From the NCBI GenBank assembly GCA_950295325.1, contig OX485807.1:3972501-4036500 (forward strand): a DNA stretch of 64,000 nucleotides, read 5' to 3'. Numbering within the stretch: position 1 is the first letter of the stretch; every line of letters begins with the position of its first letter. This DNA is from Polytrichum commune. Taxonomy: Eukaryota > Streptophyta > Polytrichopsida > Polytrichales > Polytrichaceae. This document shows, piece after piece, positions 35,400 to 46,729 of the stretch. The translations under genes and the position numbers were made by a program. The notes under the pieces were generated by a model, which was given only the letters and a program-made list of their open reading frames with translations, did not search any database and was not told the origin of the DNA.

Positions 35400-35930
35400 G
35401 GGAGAACCAAGCACTACTTAGAGATCAACCGGTTGAGTTTGAAAAATAACCGGTTCAAGTTCAAGAATTCAGGAAATTTACCCATCATTTTAGATGAATT
35501 CAAAGAATACACCTCAAATTCATGAAGAAAAACCACTAGTTAGAGATCAACCGGTTGAGTTTGAGAAATCACCAGTTGAAATTCAAGAAATTCAAGAAAT
35601 TTACCCATCATTTTAGAGTGATACAAAGAATACACCTCAATTTCATGAAGAGAAACTGACCGATGTCCACAGATAGAGATAGAAACTCCGGTCCCAATTT
35701 AAGGGGCCGGCGTGAATGAAGTGTCCGTTCGTATTGTCAAATGACCCGATGTCCGCCAGACAAGGGAAATTTTGGATAGTACTACTCTCCCCTTTCGAGG
35801 ATGGACACTATAGTAACCGGAAGACCAATGTCCACACATAACTAGTTGGACTTGGAAACACTAGGATCTCGACCAAATTATGCCCAAAAATCTCTCCGGA
35901 CACTAGGCACCATTAACCTTAGATGCTTGG
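35400..35930 (+). repeat. R3 dispersed repeat, copy 4, with an internal 120-bp duplication
   Basis: The unit TAGAGATCAACCGGTTGAG occurs at 35420 and again at 35539, each followed by TTTACCCATCATTTTAGA and AATACACCTCAA, giving a tandem period near 119 bp. The element ends TTGGAAACACTAGGATCTCG, then TCTCTCCGGACACTA. This is the fullest copy of R3. Non-coding. Confidence 0.65.
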
Positions 35931-36124
35931 AGGTTGCACAACCACTTTATGAAGCCCATGAGTCTGGGGCTTGCACATTTTCAAGTTTTGATTGGGCAGA
36001 AGATGCTTCAATACCATAGCTAACTCTTGTTCAAGATTGAGTCATTTGGAATAAACTAACTATACACAACAAAACGTTTACATGCAACTTGGGATCATAG
36101 AATTTGGTCGACTATGGTGAAGAC

Positions 36125-36744
36125 AAATAGTTTGTTGGGGTGGTTGTGCTGGGATTAGGGATGGCGGATGTGATTGTTAATGAGATATATGTTGTTAAGG
36201 TTGTCAGTTTGTATGTATATGTTTTGCGATTGGTCTATTATGGCAGTGTGGACAATCAATAAAGTGTAGAGTTTTGAGCATAGTATGTTTGGTAGTCTAA
36301 GGAGTTTTTCTTCAATACGGAGGTCATTATTTGGACCATATACTCCTAAGCCAACAATTTTTCTCATGTCATGTTCATATGGCAGTATGAAGGAACTAAT
36401 TGTGCACATGCATTGTTGTGGGTTATATTTAAGGGTATTATGTGGTAGAACATTACAGAGAGGGGGGTTGTCTTGCTATGTAAGGTTGATGGAGTAGTTT
36501 TGGGGGTTGCTTGCCATAGTTTTGTGAATTTGACTCTATAATCTATGGGTGTGGGTTGTGTGGGGTTGGTTTCCACATGTGTATTGTAAAGTTCCAAGAT
36601 GTTGGTTATGAGGGATTGAAGTGGTTGTTGGTTTCATGAAGGGGTTCTTTGGTTGTGGATGCATATTAGTGATGTGTATTCATTTTTATGTTGGTGTAGA
36701 TGTTGAGGCCATTCAAGTGTAGGGTTGTATTGTACCCCTCTCCA
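36125..36744 (-). mobile_element. LINE copy C, inverted 5' portion (RNase H region)
   Basis: Read on the minus strand it matches the other copies from TIQYDPTPEWP-equivalent sequence into the RNase H domain: VKFTKLWQATPKTTPS, SFILPY, VGLGVYGPNN, LRLPNILCSKLYTLLI, IYIQTDNLNNIYLINNH. It contains stops and frameshifts, and the first catalytic Asp region is damaged. It ends abruptly near 36125 on the left and joins the oppositely oriented 3' part at about 36744. Confidence 0.8.
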
Positions 36745-37361
36745 ACACATGCACATGCATGGCCTGGCTAAGATCCGACATTTTATGTATGCTAAGGGTC
36801 CCCATAGATAGCCCTACACCAATCCCCCTAAACCCATCAAACACCATATAATTCATAGAAGTCATCTACTGCCATGATAGATTCCCAAGTACCGCCATAA
36901 GAGAGAAAAACAAATATGACCCCCTTATTGCAAGATGGAATGTTAACCCCCTTATTACCGTCCCAACAGGGGCATGAGGAGCCATGCATAGACAATCACT
37001 CGAAGCCCTACAAAACACTCAAAATACCTCCTCAAGAAGTCAAAAAACTCATGAAACACATACATCAACTAGTCATAAATCACCACACATACCTTGTCCT
37101 AAATAAAATAAAGCTCGACAACAACCAAGCCCCGATCGACTTGCCTCCATGAACCCAAGCACCCACACCTAATTCACCAAAAACTCATAAACAACACCCC
37201 CTTGAAACTGTTATTTAATGGAACCCACCTCCTAGAAGGTAGGAAGTGCGCCTACCTTATCACCCGGTAAAACGGGATTAGGGTAAGGAAGAATGGGCTC
37301 CCATTCACGTTGGTGCAAATAAGTAACACCGATGTTATTTATATTATATTATATTATATTC
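36745..37361 (+). mobile_element. LINE copy C, 3' portion in direct orientation
   Basis: Starts at ACACATGCACATGCATGG and continues through the C-terminal domain (LMKHIHQLVINHHTYLVLNK, IKLDNNQAPI) into the 3' untranslated region. The UTR includes GAACCCACCTCCTAGAAGG and ends at GTTATTTATATTATATT repeats. About 700 bp of element between the two portions is missing. No ORF is intact. Confidence 0.8.
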
Positions 37362-37488
37362 ATTAGTTGCGTTTCATGGGACCAAGTCTCGGCAAGCATA
37401 ATTCTCCTTTAATTCCTATACTCCTTGTTTATGGGGTGCAATCAAGTTGTGTATTTTAAAGTTTAAAACAAACAACTGTAATTCCATA

Positions 37489-37631
37489 ACATTACTTAAT
37501 TGATGAGTTGTTTTCATGGGGCCGACGGCACATTCAAGAATAAAGACTCCAAATGTTGGAATCCCACTATTTCAGACTAAATTTGAAGTTCGAGCAACTA
37601 AACACAACTCATCGGCTAAGTAATGTTGTGT
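37489..37631. repeat. Imperfect fold-back repeat
   Basis: AACATTACTTAATTGATGAG (37489) pairs with CTCATCGGCTAAGTAATGTT (about 37609-37628), with flanking arms also partly complementary over about 40 bp. No target duplication was seen. Confidence 0.5.
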
Positions 37632-37884
37632 CATGAGATTTTTTCAATCACATCCTCTTTGTTTGAAAAGAGACCATCATCTAGTTGCTTAGTAATTTTA
37701 TGTATATGACTCCATATACTTTCTAAGGTGTTAACGATCGTCTAAAGTATGTGGATCGTATGTGGTTATTCTTCTCATTTGGACGCCTACATTTGGCACT
37801 TTCTAGTAGGTGACAAGAGACATTGCTCCTTAATTTAGTGTTGGTCAATCATGAACATCCAAGTGTTTCTAAGCTAATTGACAT

Positions 37885-38115
37885 TAAGGTAGGTGGGTCT
37901 TAAGTGGCTTGTTTTTTTTAATCGGACCCCTAAATTTGACTAGTATGTAGTTTAGTGAGGATCAATGAGCAAACATAATAAAGACACATGTTTAAAAGAG
38001 ATTGGACTACATCTTCATATATTAATAACTACTCTACACTCAATAGTGAACACAATTGGGAGGACTTATGTAACCCAATCAAGAAATCAACAAACATCCA
38101 CTTTATGATAATCAT
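37885..38115 (-). repeat. R1 dispersed repeat, copy 4
   Basis: Reverse complement of the R1 copies at 2340, 10065 and 14640, sharing ATTGGACTACATCTTCA, CTACTCTACACTCAATAGTG and GGTGGGTCTTAAGTGG at its end. Confidence 0.7.
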
Positions 38116-38253
38116 AAGTATATAAGGGGAGGTTCAATTTTTTATCCAATTTTTACAGACGTTTCATCATAGATTTGCCAATACAATACAAGTTAAGTTT
38201 TGGAAATGGAACTTGTAAAAGTTGGAGAACATGGAAAGTGAACTAAAGAACAC

Positions 38254-38346
38254 CATAACATTATTAAGCAGTGTGCGTTCATTCATGTGGGCTATATTCT
38301 CAGGGCCCACATGAACAAACGCACACTGCTTAATGATGTTGTTATG
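38254..38346. repeat. Strong hairpin, about 39-bp arms
   Basis: 38254-38292 (CATAACATTATTAAGCAGTG, then GTGTGCGTTC, then CATGTGGGC) is nearly the reverse complement of 38305-38346, with a loop of 12 bases. This is the compact form of a small MITE or fold-back remnant. Confidence 0.75.
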
Positions 38347-38349
38347 ACC

Positions 38350-40010
38350 CACATTATCTTACAGTTGTGATTTGTTATAAGCCTTGTTGGCAGCCACGTC
38401 CCCAAAGGCATGGCATATTCCGTTTTGGGGTGGGCGTTGGCCAAGCTCTTTGCCTTAGAGTAGGGGTGTCACTTCAAATTTGAAATGCATCCGGGTCACT
38501 TAATTAATGAAGCCGAGTCCGGGAGACAAGGAGAATCCATCCACATAAGGCTTAGGAGACAACCAGATCACTTTTACACATCATGTGGGAGGAAGGTTCA
38601 AGGTGCCACTAAACTAATCGGACCCTTCCTATAGTAGAGGCACCTATTCCTCCTTAGAGAATCCCATTGGACAATGCATAGGGTACTGGAATTGAGAACC
38701 AATAGTGCCATGACACATGTCCCGGTTTTGAGTGCTAAAGCGAGGAGGAATAAACGGTTAAAATGAGTGGTTATGGCAGATTGTTGACATTGGTGGTATG
38801 TTTGGACCAACTTTTGGCTTCAAAAATTCACAAGAATCTCAATTTAAGGGATGAAATTACAAAAAAGAAGAAGTTGCCATCCTCTTGATTTCTATCTCCC
38901 TACACAAAACTAAAATTTTAAAAAATTAAAAAATTAAAAATTGGCACCACCTTCTACTTCTTCATATCTAGCGCAAAATCTCTTAAGTGATTGGTTATGG
39001 GTGCCTCTACTCTACCTATTTGTGGTCGTTGGGTCATGTAAATTTGTCTTGGAGAAACAAAACCTAGTAAATAGTATGTGTGCCTATAGATTAGTGTATG
39101 AACACTTTCCAAGAATTCACATGCTTATGGTAGACAAGAATTAAAGCATCCAAATGTTTGGTAGTTAGCAAACACGAAGTGAAACCAATATAATTGCATG
39201 AGAGTCCTAAGAGCATCCCTAAACTTATCCATTCTTCAAATGCACTCTTTAAATTGGCTAAATACGTTGATGTTATTGAATATTTAAGTTCATATATGCA
39301 ATTTGGTGCTCTTGGATGCAAATCCCTACATTTATACATTTTGATCATCAATGTCAAATATGAGTGTATTTTTTAATTTTCTTCTTGACATAAGACAATG
39401 TTTATAATAAACATTCAAGCCCATAAACATATGACATGCGGGTTCTGAATTTGATGAGGTATGATAAATTATGTATACGACAATTCTTGAGACCCCATGT
39501 CCTTTTAAGGGTTAAATTCTTCCAGCCATTCAACTTTGCAACATCTATAAGGATGGGGGAAGGGGTCTTCTATTCTTCCATAAGAAAATTGTAATATAAT
39601 AAATTATATTGCCATAGCCTTGGGTGAATATAAACTAATTTGATGAGGATTTGGACTAAATAATAGATAAAATTCATTTTGAAGTAGATTAGTGAGGCTA
39701 TAGTTTGCTAGGAAGTCGTTCAAAGTTGTTATAAAAACATGCGGTTCAAAGTGTTAAGAAGGCCATAGCCTAAGATAGCGAGGCATTCAAGAATAATCCG
39801 CTAGTCATAGTTAGATAGAAGGCTATAGACATAGAGCCGAAGAGATTCCGGTGTGATGCCTACAATCATATAGAGAGATTAGGATTATGTCATTACCACT
39901 TATGATAGGGCAATGAGCAATGATACATATACATGTAAATGACACTGAGGGGTATAGCAAGTATTGTTGTTGGTCTTGAACTCATTTTGTTATTGTTTAC
40001 AATTCGTGTA
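38350..40010. other. Gene-free DNA
   Basis: Short low-complexity AATT repeats near 38915-38940. The 88-codon minus ORF (39357-39091) overlaps plus ORFs and is not protein-like. No element was recognised. Confidence 0.4.
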
Positions 40011-40469
40011 ATTGAGGGATTGTTTACACCATGGATCATGAAGTCATCCCAAGGCCCTGGAAAATATTTGATTGGTTGTTGAACTCATCACGGGATCACT
40101 TCAATTTACACCAAGGAGTTCGAGGTCTCCAAAAGACATATTTTAAGGTTTGTATTATCCACTGACATGGTCCAATGGGTTTTGCGGTGGAAGAGGCAAA
40201 AGAGGTGCTCTCATAGAAAAAGACAAGGGCCCATGGCAGAGAAATGATGTTATGATCATTTTTTTATTATTATTTTTGGGGGAAGAGAAGATGAAGACAA
40301 GAGAATGGTCAAGCTGGATTTTTTTTTCAACACTGCCCTTTTTGGACATATATTATTGGTGCATGGTCATTCCTCTTGGTCCACATTCAGTTTACACTTA
40401 GTGAGGGGCCCAAAGGCTTTGTAAATTGATGTTGTAAAGAAATCGGATCATGGAAGTTGGACTATCAGT

Positions 40470-40645
40470 CGAACTATGGAAAAAGGCCATCTTCCATAGT
40501 CTGACTTCATGGTCCATGATGTAAACCAGCTTAAGTGTGCACTTTGTTAGTTATGTGTGTTGCTTGCATATGAATCTAGTGATTGAGTGCCGGTTTACAC
40601 TATGGACCATGAAGTCGGACCATGGAAGATGACCTTTGTCAATGG
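40470..40645. repeat. Internal palindrome built from the element tip motif
   Basis: AAAAGGCCATCTTCCATAGT with CTTCATGGTCCATGATGTAA (40480-40526) is inverted at about 40588-40640, with a spacer of about 60 bp. The arms are the same terminal motif that caps the 1.28-kb element. Confidence 0.65.
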
Positions 40646-40750
40646 TCCAAGTTCATGGTCGGACTTCATAAATTTTTTTCCCATTGCGGTTCTTTTGACC
40701 ACCCTGATCTATAGTCACTAAACGACTAGAGATTTTTCTTTTTCATTTTT

Positions 40751-40860
40751 CAACTGTATTTTTAAAACATTTTAGGGTGTGTAATATACCGTTGGAGAGG
40801 TATTTTCAAGACCTTTCCAACGGTATATTACAAGCCCCAAAATTCTAAATACTTCAGTTG
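40751..40860. repeat. Hairpin of about 110 bp
   Basis: GGGTGTGTAATATACCGTTG (near 40775-40795) pairs with CAACGGTATATTACAAGCCC (near 40818-40837). Pairing extends outward to CAACTGTATTTTT / AAATACTTCAGTTG. The loop is about 11 bases. Confidence 0.75.
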
Positions 40861-41639
40861 GTAGACTAAAAAAACAAACGTGCACTCAAATTCTTGAGTT
40901 CTAGATGTCCCACGTTGTTGGTGAAACACGTGGGAGCTGGTTTAAGGGGTAGGGCAAGGTAGTGTTGGTATGTCTCATGGGCTATGATATAATTAAGGCA
41001 CATAGAGGGTAGATTTATTTAATTAGCCATTGAAATGGCATTTCTTGGACATGGGCCCTTGCCTTTTCCTACCATACCACCTCTCTTGCTTTCTCACTGC
41101 AAAACCCGTTGGACCATGTCAGTGCATTTATTAGGCTTTAAAAAAATAATATTTTGGGGACCTCGACCTCCATGGTCCCTCTGCCATTTTTTCTCTAATG
41201 TAAACCGAAGTTGTCCCGGGACGACTTCAACAGCCAATCAACGCTCTTAGATCGCCATGGGACAACTTCATGGTCCATAGTGTAAAGTGGCCCTAAAGAG
41301 AGTAGGACGCATGACAAATAGACGGAGTAAGTGTAAGATTTGGGGAGTTGTAATCTACTCTTGATAGAGGCAGAGCCAAAAATAGGCCATAGTCTTTCCC
41401 TATGGAAGGAATATGGTGAAATAAAAAAGAAAAGAATATGAACTTCCTGAGATATGTAATGACCATTGCCTTGGCAGACTTATCTCAAAATTTAATATGG
41501 TGTTTAATATGGTGTGTGTAGTTCTAGAGTCGGAACCATAATGCACAGGAATTAATCCATTTGAAGAGCAATTTGTTGTAGTGATAGAGTAGCGACAAAG
41601 AGCCTGCAAGAAAGGTCGAAGCGGTTAAGTGTGAGAGAG

Positions 41640-42480
41640 AGGTTGAAATATGATAAGAATATAAATCTAGGATTTATCCCCATACTATATTCCAACATAA
41701 ACAAATGAATAGCCAATGAGAAAATAGATAATGAGCTATCAAATAAATTTTGGACAAAAAAAAAACAAAACCGACTTTCAAAAAACATGCCTTCTAAAAT
41801 TGAGACATGGTCATTACATGGGGAACGCCATGTAACAATTGTTCTTTGGCAGGGAAGCCTTCCCATCAATTACATGCCTCATATGTAACTCTCCAAACCA
41901 TGATACATGGCTACATGTACTTCTAAAGTATAAACAACGCCACATACATGCCCCCAAACCAAACGACATACTAAAACAATATGGGAATTAAGAAAATTTA
42001 TAGTGGCATCAAAAAAGTCAAGGTGCTATGTTCTCATGAATGCAGGCACATTCAATAATGACCCCCCATAAAACATTGTCCCCCCATGGCTATTACCTTG
42101 CACGTGTGGCCAACAAAGATGTCACTGCAATGCCAAATTTCAACTAGACCTTCTATGTGTGAAAGGACTACCATATCAATCTCCACCACCAACAAAACCT
42201 AATGATAACCTAACAATACAATTCATTGATTCATATATTGTAATGATAGAATACCAGATGAAATTGTAATTAGAAAAATCTAAACCACTAATAAACAATA
42301 ATATCAATAGAGGATGGAAGGTAGATCCACTAATAGTCATCACAACCGGTGCTAGGGCAGCCATACACACCCCTTCTATGGAATGTATTGGAACGACATC
42401 TAAGATTACTAAGCTAAGCATCAAGTACACATTTGAGGAAATCAACGTCATTGCCATATAATATACTATACAATATGTCC
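41640..42480 (+). mobile_element. LINE copy D, diverged C-terminal fragment
   Basis: Frameshifted translation follows the other LINE copies in order: DNELSNKFW (NQKLSNHFW elsewhere), the zinc-knuckle-like CLICNSPNHDTWLHVLL (CTLCRTNDRDTWPHLLS in copy B), YVLMNAG, CTCGQQRCHCNAK followed by LDLLCVKG (CTCTQGTCQCQAK, LRPYIMCIIG in B), TIQFIDSYI, and DPLIVITTGARAAIH. Many stops and frameshifts; it is the oldest of the four copies. Upstream and downstream limits are approximate. Confidence 0.65.
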
Positions 42481-42719
42481 ATAATTCTACACAAAAAGGA
42501 GGATAGAAAACAACGAACCACTACCAATAGACACACAACCACCATAGCAACCCCAAGTACCCACCAACCAATAAATAATTAGGATTACAGAAGAATAAAT
42601 GCCAACATTGGCTAAGGAATTGTCACAACTTACAGTAGGGATTGGTGGCCATACTTTCATGTCAAGTAACTCACATAGCAGATGCCAAGTCACCTACATC
42701 ACAATACAATGCTTGTACA

Positions 42720-42812
42720 AGGCCATCAGGAATCGAACCTGGACCACTAAACATGTGATACTAACCCTCACATACAATGAACCATTGAGAAGTCCCATGA
42801 CTTGGTGGCCAC
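42720..42812 (-). repeat. tRNA-like (SINE head?) sequence
   Basis: On the minus strand a 90-base segment begins GGCCACC and ends GATGGCC, pairing 6 of 7. It has a good B-box (GGTTCGATTCC) and an A-box-like CTTCTCAATGGTTCA. The D and anticodon arms are poor, so it is not a working tRNA. The layout fits the head of a tRNA-derived SINE, but no second copy was found in the window. Confidence 0.35.
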
Positions 42813-42814
42813 CT

Positions 42815-43255
42815 CACGAAAAAAGTGATCATATACCCCTACAACACGACAACCACACTAACCCCACCAATATAAAGATCATCCAATCACTAAGTTTCCA
42901 TGGTCACTTTGGTTATCATGGTTACTATAGTGCCCATCCCAAGCGGGGTTAGTAACCTGCAACACTAATATTATGTCTAGTGGAAATAATGCCAAGGATG
43001 GGTCGAACGGGCATTTTAATCATGCTCATCCCATAAGGTTAACGTTTCTTCTCTGAGAGAGAGAGGTTGAGCGAAGAGGAAGAAGAGTTTAACTTAGAGG
43101 AGGAGGCCATCGTAAGTCTATTAGGTTGTTAGCACATGCATGACAAGAGAGATGAGATACTTGAGATCGGTTAAGAAGTGATAGGGGAGAAAGTTTAGAA
43201 AAGGCAAATGATGCTACTTTATGGTTGGTAAAGTCCAGTAAAGAAGAGCATACTC
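42815..43255. other. Gene-free DNA
   Basis: No coding, RNA or transposon signal was recognised between the tRNA-like sequence and the next MITE. Confidence 0.4.
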
Positions 43256-43258
43256 TTA

Positions 43259-43563
43259 GGGCTGGTTCACATGGGGTCTCAAATTCCGAGTCCCACTCAT
43301 GTTAACAAGTCCCTACATGAAGGCAAAGTCCCAACTTTTTGAGCTTCTGGAAATCATTGAAGTATGCTTTTATATCCATTAAAGTCATAACTTTATTATT
43401 TTATGCAAAAGAATCTCGAGAGTTGTGTTTAGACATGGGTCTAACTTTTTGCTCGACCCAACTCTCAATACAAGTCCCAAACCCTACCTCCAAAATGTGA
43501 TAAAATGTAGGCCTCCATGTCATGTTTAGGACTTAGGACTTGGGACCCATTGTGAGGTGGCCC
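43259..43563. mobile_element. PIF/Harbinger-like MITE, 305 bp
   Basis: Ends GGGCTGGTTCACATGGGG and (inverted right end) GGGCCACCTCACAATGGG, with pairing continuing through CTCAAATTCCGAGTCC / CCCAAGTCCTAAGTCC. Flanks are TTA on the left and TTG on the right, compatible with a mutated TTA duplication. Same terminal style as 18961-19461. Non-coding. Confidence 0.65.
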
Positions 43564-43564
43564 T

Positions 43565-43620
43565 TGAAAATATGACTTCATTAAATTTTGTAATAGGCTT
43601 CAGTGTAAGTGGTGGTTTTT

Positions 43621-43657
<37 letters not shown>

Positions 43658-46425
43658 CATGTGGCTATATATATATATATCCCATACCAATATCTTGGAG
43701 ATATTGCATTTTTTGAGCAAGCAGTGTGTTCTATGGAAATCATGACATAGAATAAACAATTTAGGAGCAATAGATTGAATTTAATGGAATATACAAGAAA
43801 TGGAAAGCAATTTGATTTATGATTAGAATGCACCAAACATCATTTTAATGAAGGAAAAATCACTAACCCCAAATGGATGAAAGTCCTTTGCAATACTAAT
43901 GCCAACACAAACGACTATTTCCAAAACCAAAACAGTTACACGATAACCTTAGGAGAATGTCATTAATATGTTAGACTCATATATGACATAGTTACTCATG
44001 ACTAAAATAAACACAAATGAACCTTAAGAGGAAAAATAAAAATTAATGAACCTTGTCAAATGGGATTTAAAAAGGAAAAGAACCTTAGATTGTTATAGAA
44101 TTTTTAAAACCAATGTAACATTGGTTCTTATTGACACTAAACAAGTCTTCCTTGAGATATTTGTTTTGATCAATCACTTGCATGCAGAAGCCAATTTCAT
44201 AATGAAGATGTGAAAATAATTCATTTTTCTGTTATCATTCCAACAAAATTTGAGAAGATTCAATAGTTGTAAAATTATAGTTCTCAAGTTGGGGCAGCTA
44301 GTCAGAATCTTGTTTTTCTATATTGGACTTGATAGCCATCTTTAGAGCATGTTTGCATTGGATTATTGCCAAAACTACTAAACAAAGTTGATTCCTACAA
44401 GGGGCAACACCCATAAGCAACAAAACTTGCCTCCTTGCTCTCAAGTCTTAGTGACCTTTGACGAGGATCAAGTTCACCTTGGAGCATCGTTCTCCTTCAC
44501 ATCATATCAAAATCTAACATGATTTGCACCTATGTGTTCTTGAAATATATAAGAATCACGAAGTTCTCAATTTATATATATATAAGAATCACTATGCCAA
44601 GTGTGAGACCCGAATGATGATGTGAGGTGTTGATTTAAAAACACGCCCCTGGCATGAGATGACCCCTCGGGTCATTGGGGGCAATAAAGGGTTAAACCTA
44701 ATGTTTGTTAAACATAAGACTTCTTAATCCTAGCTCCTACATTCATCAACCATAATGAATCTCTCCATATATCAAGGGTTAGGACATAATAGATTTTCCA
44801 TATGTAAAATAATCATCAATTTTTGCTTACCTACATAACAAAAATCTATCTATGATACACACAAGCAAATATATACACTAAAGAAACAAAACATCAATGT
44901 TCAGAATGCGAGCCCCTTAAAGAAGAGTTGATTATGATTGCCCATGATGCATGGTACGGAGAAATAACATCCTTTCAAAGGGTGGACTCTACGCACAAGT
45001 ATATATGGTGAAGAAAATTGAAACTTGATGTGAATAAGATTGGATGTGAATGTTGGGTATTGAAGTTGGAAATGGATTGTAATATGCTAGAATCTACCTG
45101 CTCAAAATAGGTACTAAGCCGCCTCTACCCCATGAGCAGTGTTCAAGATTGAAGCCCTCATATGAGTTTCATTTTGAAGGGTTGGTTCAAATCCAAGACG
45201 TCAATCCAAGAACATAGAAATGAAATACAAAACTCATATTAAAACTTGTGCATGAATTATATGGTACATGTTTCCAGTACAATGTGAAGAATTAAGAATC
45301 AACCATCTAACTCCACTTCTTGTAGTGATAACGCCCTACGCTTCTGGTTCTTGTGGCAGGCAAATTACATTGAGGACTTTAAGTGACATCTTCATTTTCA
45401 AGTCGGGGTTGCGTTTTGAAGGGTTGTTTTGAGAGAGGTATATTTTGAAGGGCCAAATCGCGTTTGAAGGGCATTGAAGACTTCGATCTTGAACATTGCC
45501 CATGAGCACAAGAACAAGGGTAAAATTGGGCAAACAATCAATGCATGTCGGTATAAAAGACACTGACATTCTTTTCTTTCATCTAAAGAAGATAAGGATG
45601 GTTTTGATGTTACCACTGATTTGAAGGATGATTTTACTTTGAGTGGGTGTAATTCTAGATGCCATCCCAAAATGGAGCTTGATGAGAATCAAAGGGATCT
45701 CAACGTCTATTGCATCCTTTTGAATGTGAGTGAGAATGGGCATGGACAAGCCAACTTAATCTTAACTCCGCCAACAGGACAAACCCATGGGCTCCCACAT
45801 TCCCACACATGTGATTGGAATTAACTGAATCACCTAGATAACCCCAATATGATTGGGAGGATCACAACCAAAACTTTAACACCCCTTTCTAGCTTAATTG
45901 TGCCCTTTGTTATTTAAATATGGAAATGTTCTTATCAATTCTAAGGCCTTGGATTTAGATCATCCCTAAACTTACAGATGCTTGCAACATGGAGTTATCA
46001 AAAGTAGATGATAGCCAACAATGGGCTTGATTCTTTTTATGTTGAATGTCTACACATTCAATCGATAAACGCTTAAATATAAGCCTATATATATACATAT
46101 TCCATTACTAGTATCGTAATCATGTATGTCTGTGCAATTCTATCAAACTTACAACTTGAACATGATGTAAAGTTATGAATTGGGCCTCGGGTCCACTTTC
46201 AGTAGTTAATATATGAGTCGTTGTCTTGTCTACTCTTCCATACCCTTACTAGTAAATAACATACCACTTCCCTAGGTTTTGGATATAGCAACTTGAATAA
46301 GTCGCGTATTGAGTCACTCATATGGAGTTTGTCAAGTCGAGACCGATATCCCAATTCTCGCTCTACACATCTTCCAAAGGTCAACACTTTTGCGAAGGGC
46401 ACGTGCATCCGCCGCCTCAACAATC
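43565..46425. other. Gene-free DNA with (TA)n
   Basis: (TA)n at 43626-43655 and 43666-43680. Minus ORFs of 77-90 codons around 45336-45670 overlap one another and lie over a TTTTGAAGGG-type local repeat; the 78-codon minus ORF 46435-46199 is not recognised. No element was identified. Confidence 0.4.
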
Positions 46426-46429
46426 TCCG

Positions 46430-46466
46430 AATCAAAGGAGGCCAATGAACTTGGCCTCCTTTGATT
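46430..46466. repeat. Perfect 16-bp inverted repeat with 5-base loop
   Basis: AATCAAAGGAGGCCAA is followed by TGAAC and then its exact reverse complement. It is isolated, with no T-tract and no gene next to it. Confidence 0.85.
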
Positions 46467-46729
46467 ATATGGTAGGCATACCCAACACCAACACATGACC
46501 TAAGACCACCTGTATGTATCGATGTTAGTCATTTGAAATGTCCAAATGTATGATTATGATGTACAGAGTGTCCGTTTTAGTTTCACTGTTGGTTTTGTAT
46601 ATATGTACTCTAAGTGACACACTTATATAGTGGCACCTGCACAATTTTTGATTGTCTTCACAATGGCTCCAAACTCTAGATGAGCTGCATAGGCCATAAA
46701 TGGTTACTTTTCCTAACTAGCCCAGTATG

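Larger units (their letters stand above)
40016..41293. mobile_element. Long-TIR DNA element, 1.28 kb, PIF/Harbinger-like ends
   Basis: The first ~235 bp (40016-40250) and the last ~260 bp (41035-41293) are diverged inverted copies. Matching blocks are TTTACACCATGGATCATGAA / TTTACACTATGGACCATGAA at the tips, then CGAGGTCTCCAAAAG, ACTGACATGGTCCAATGGGT and GACAAGGGCCCATG. The ends read GGGATTG and GGGCCAC, and the flanks are TGA and TAA, compatible with a mutated TAA duplication. No transposase ORF remains. Two further copies of the tip motif lie inside as a separate palindrome. Confidence 0.7.
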
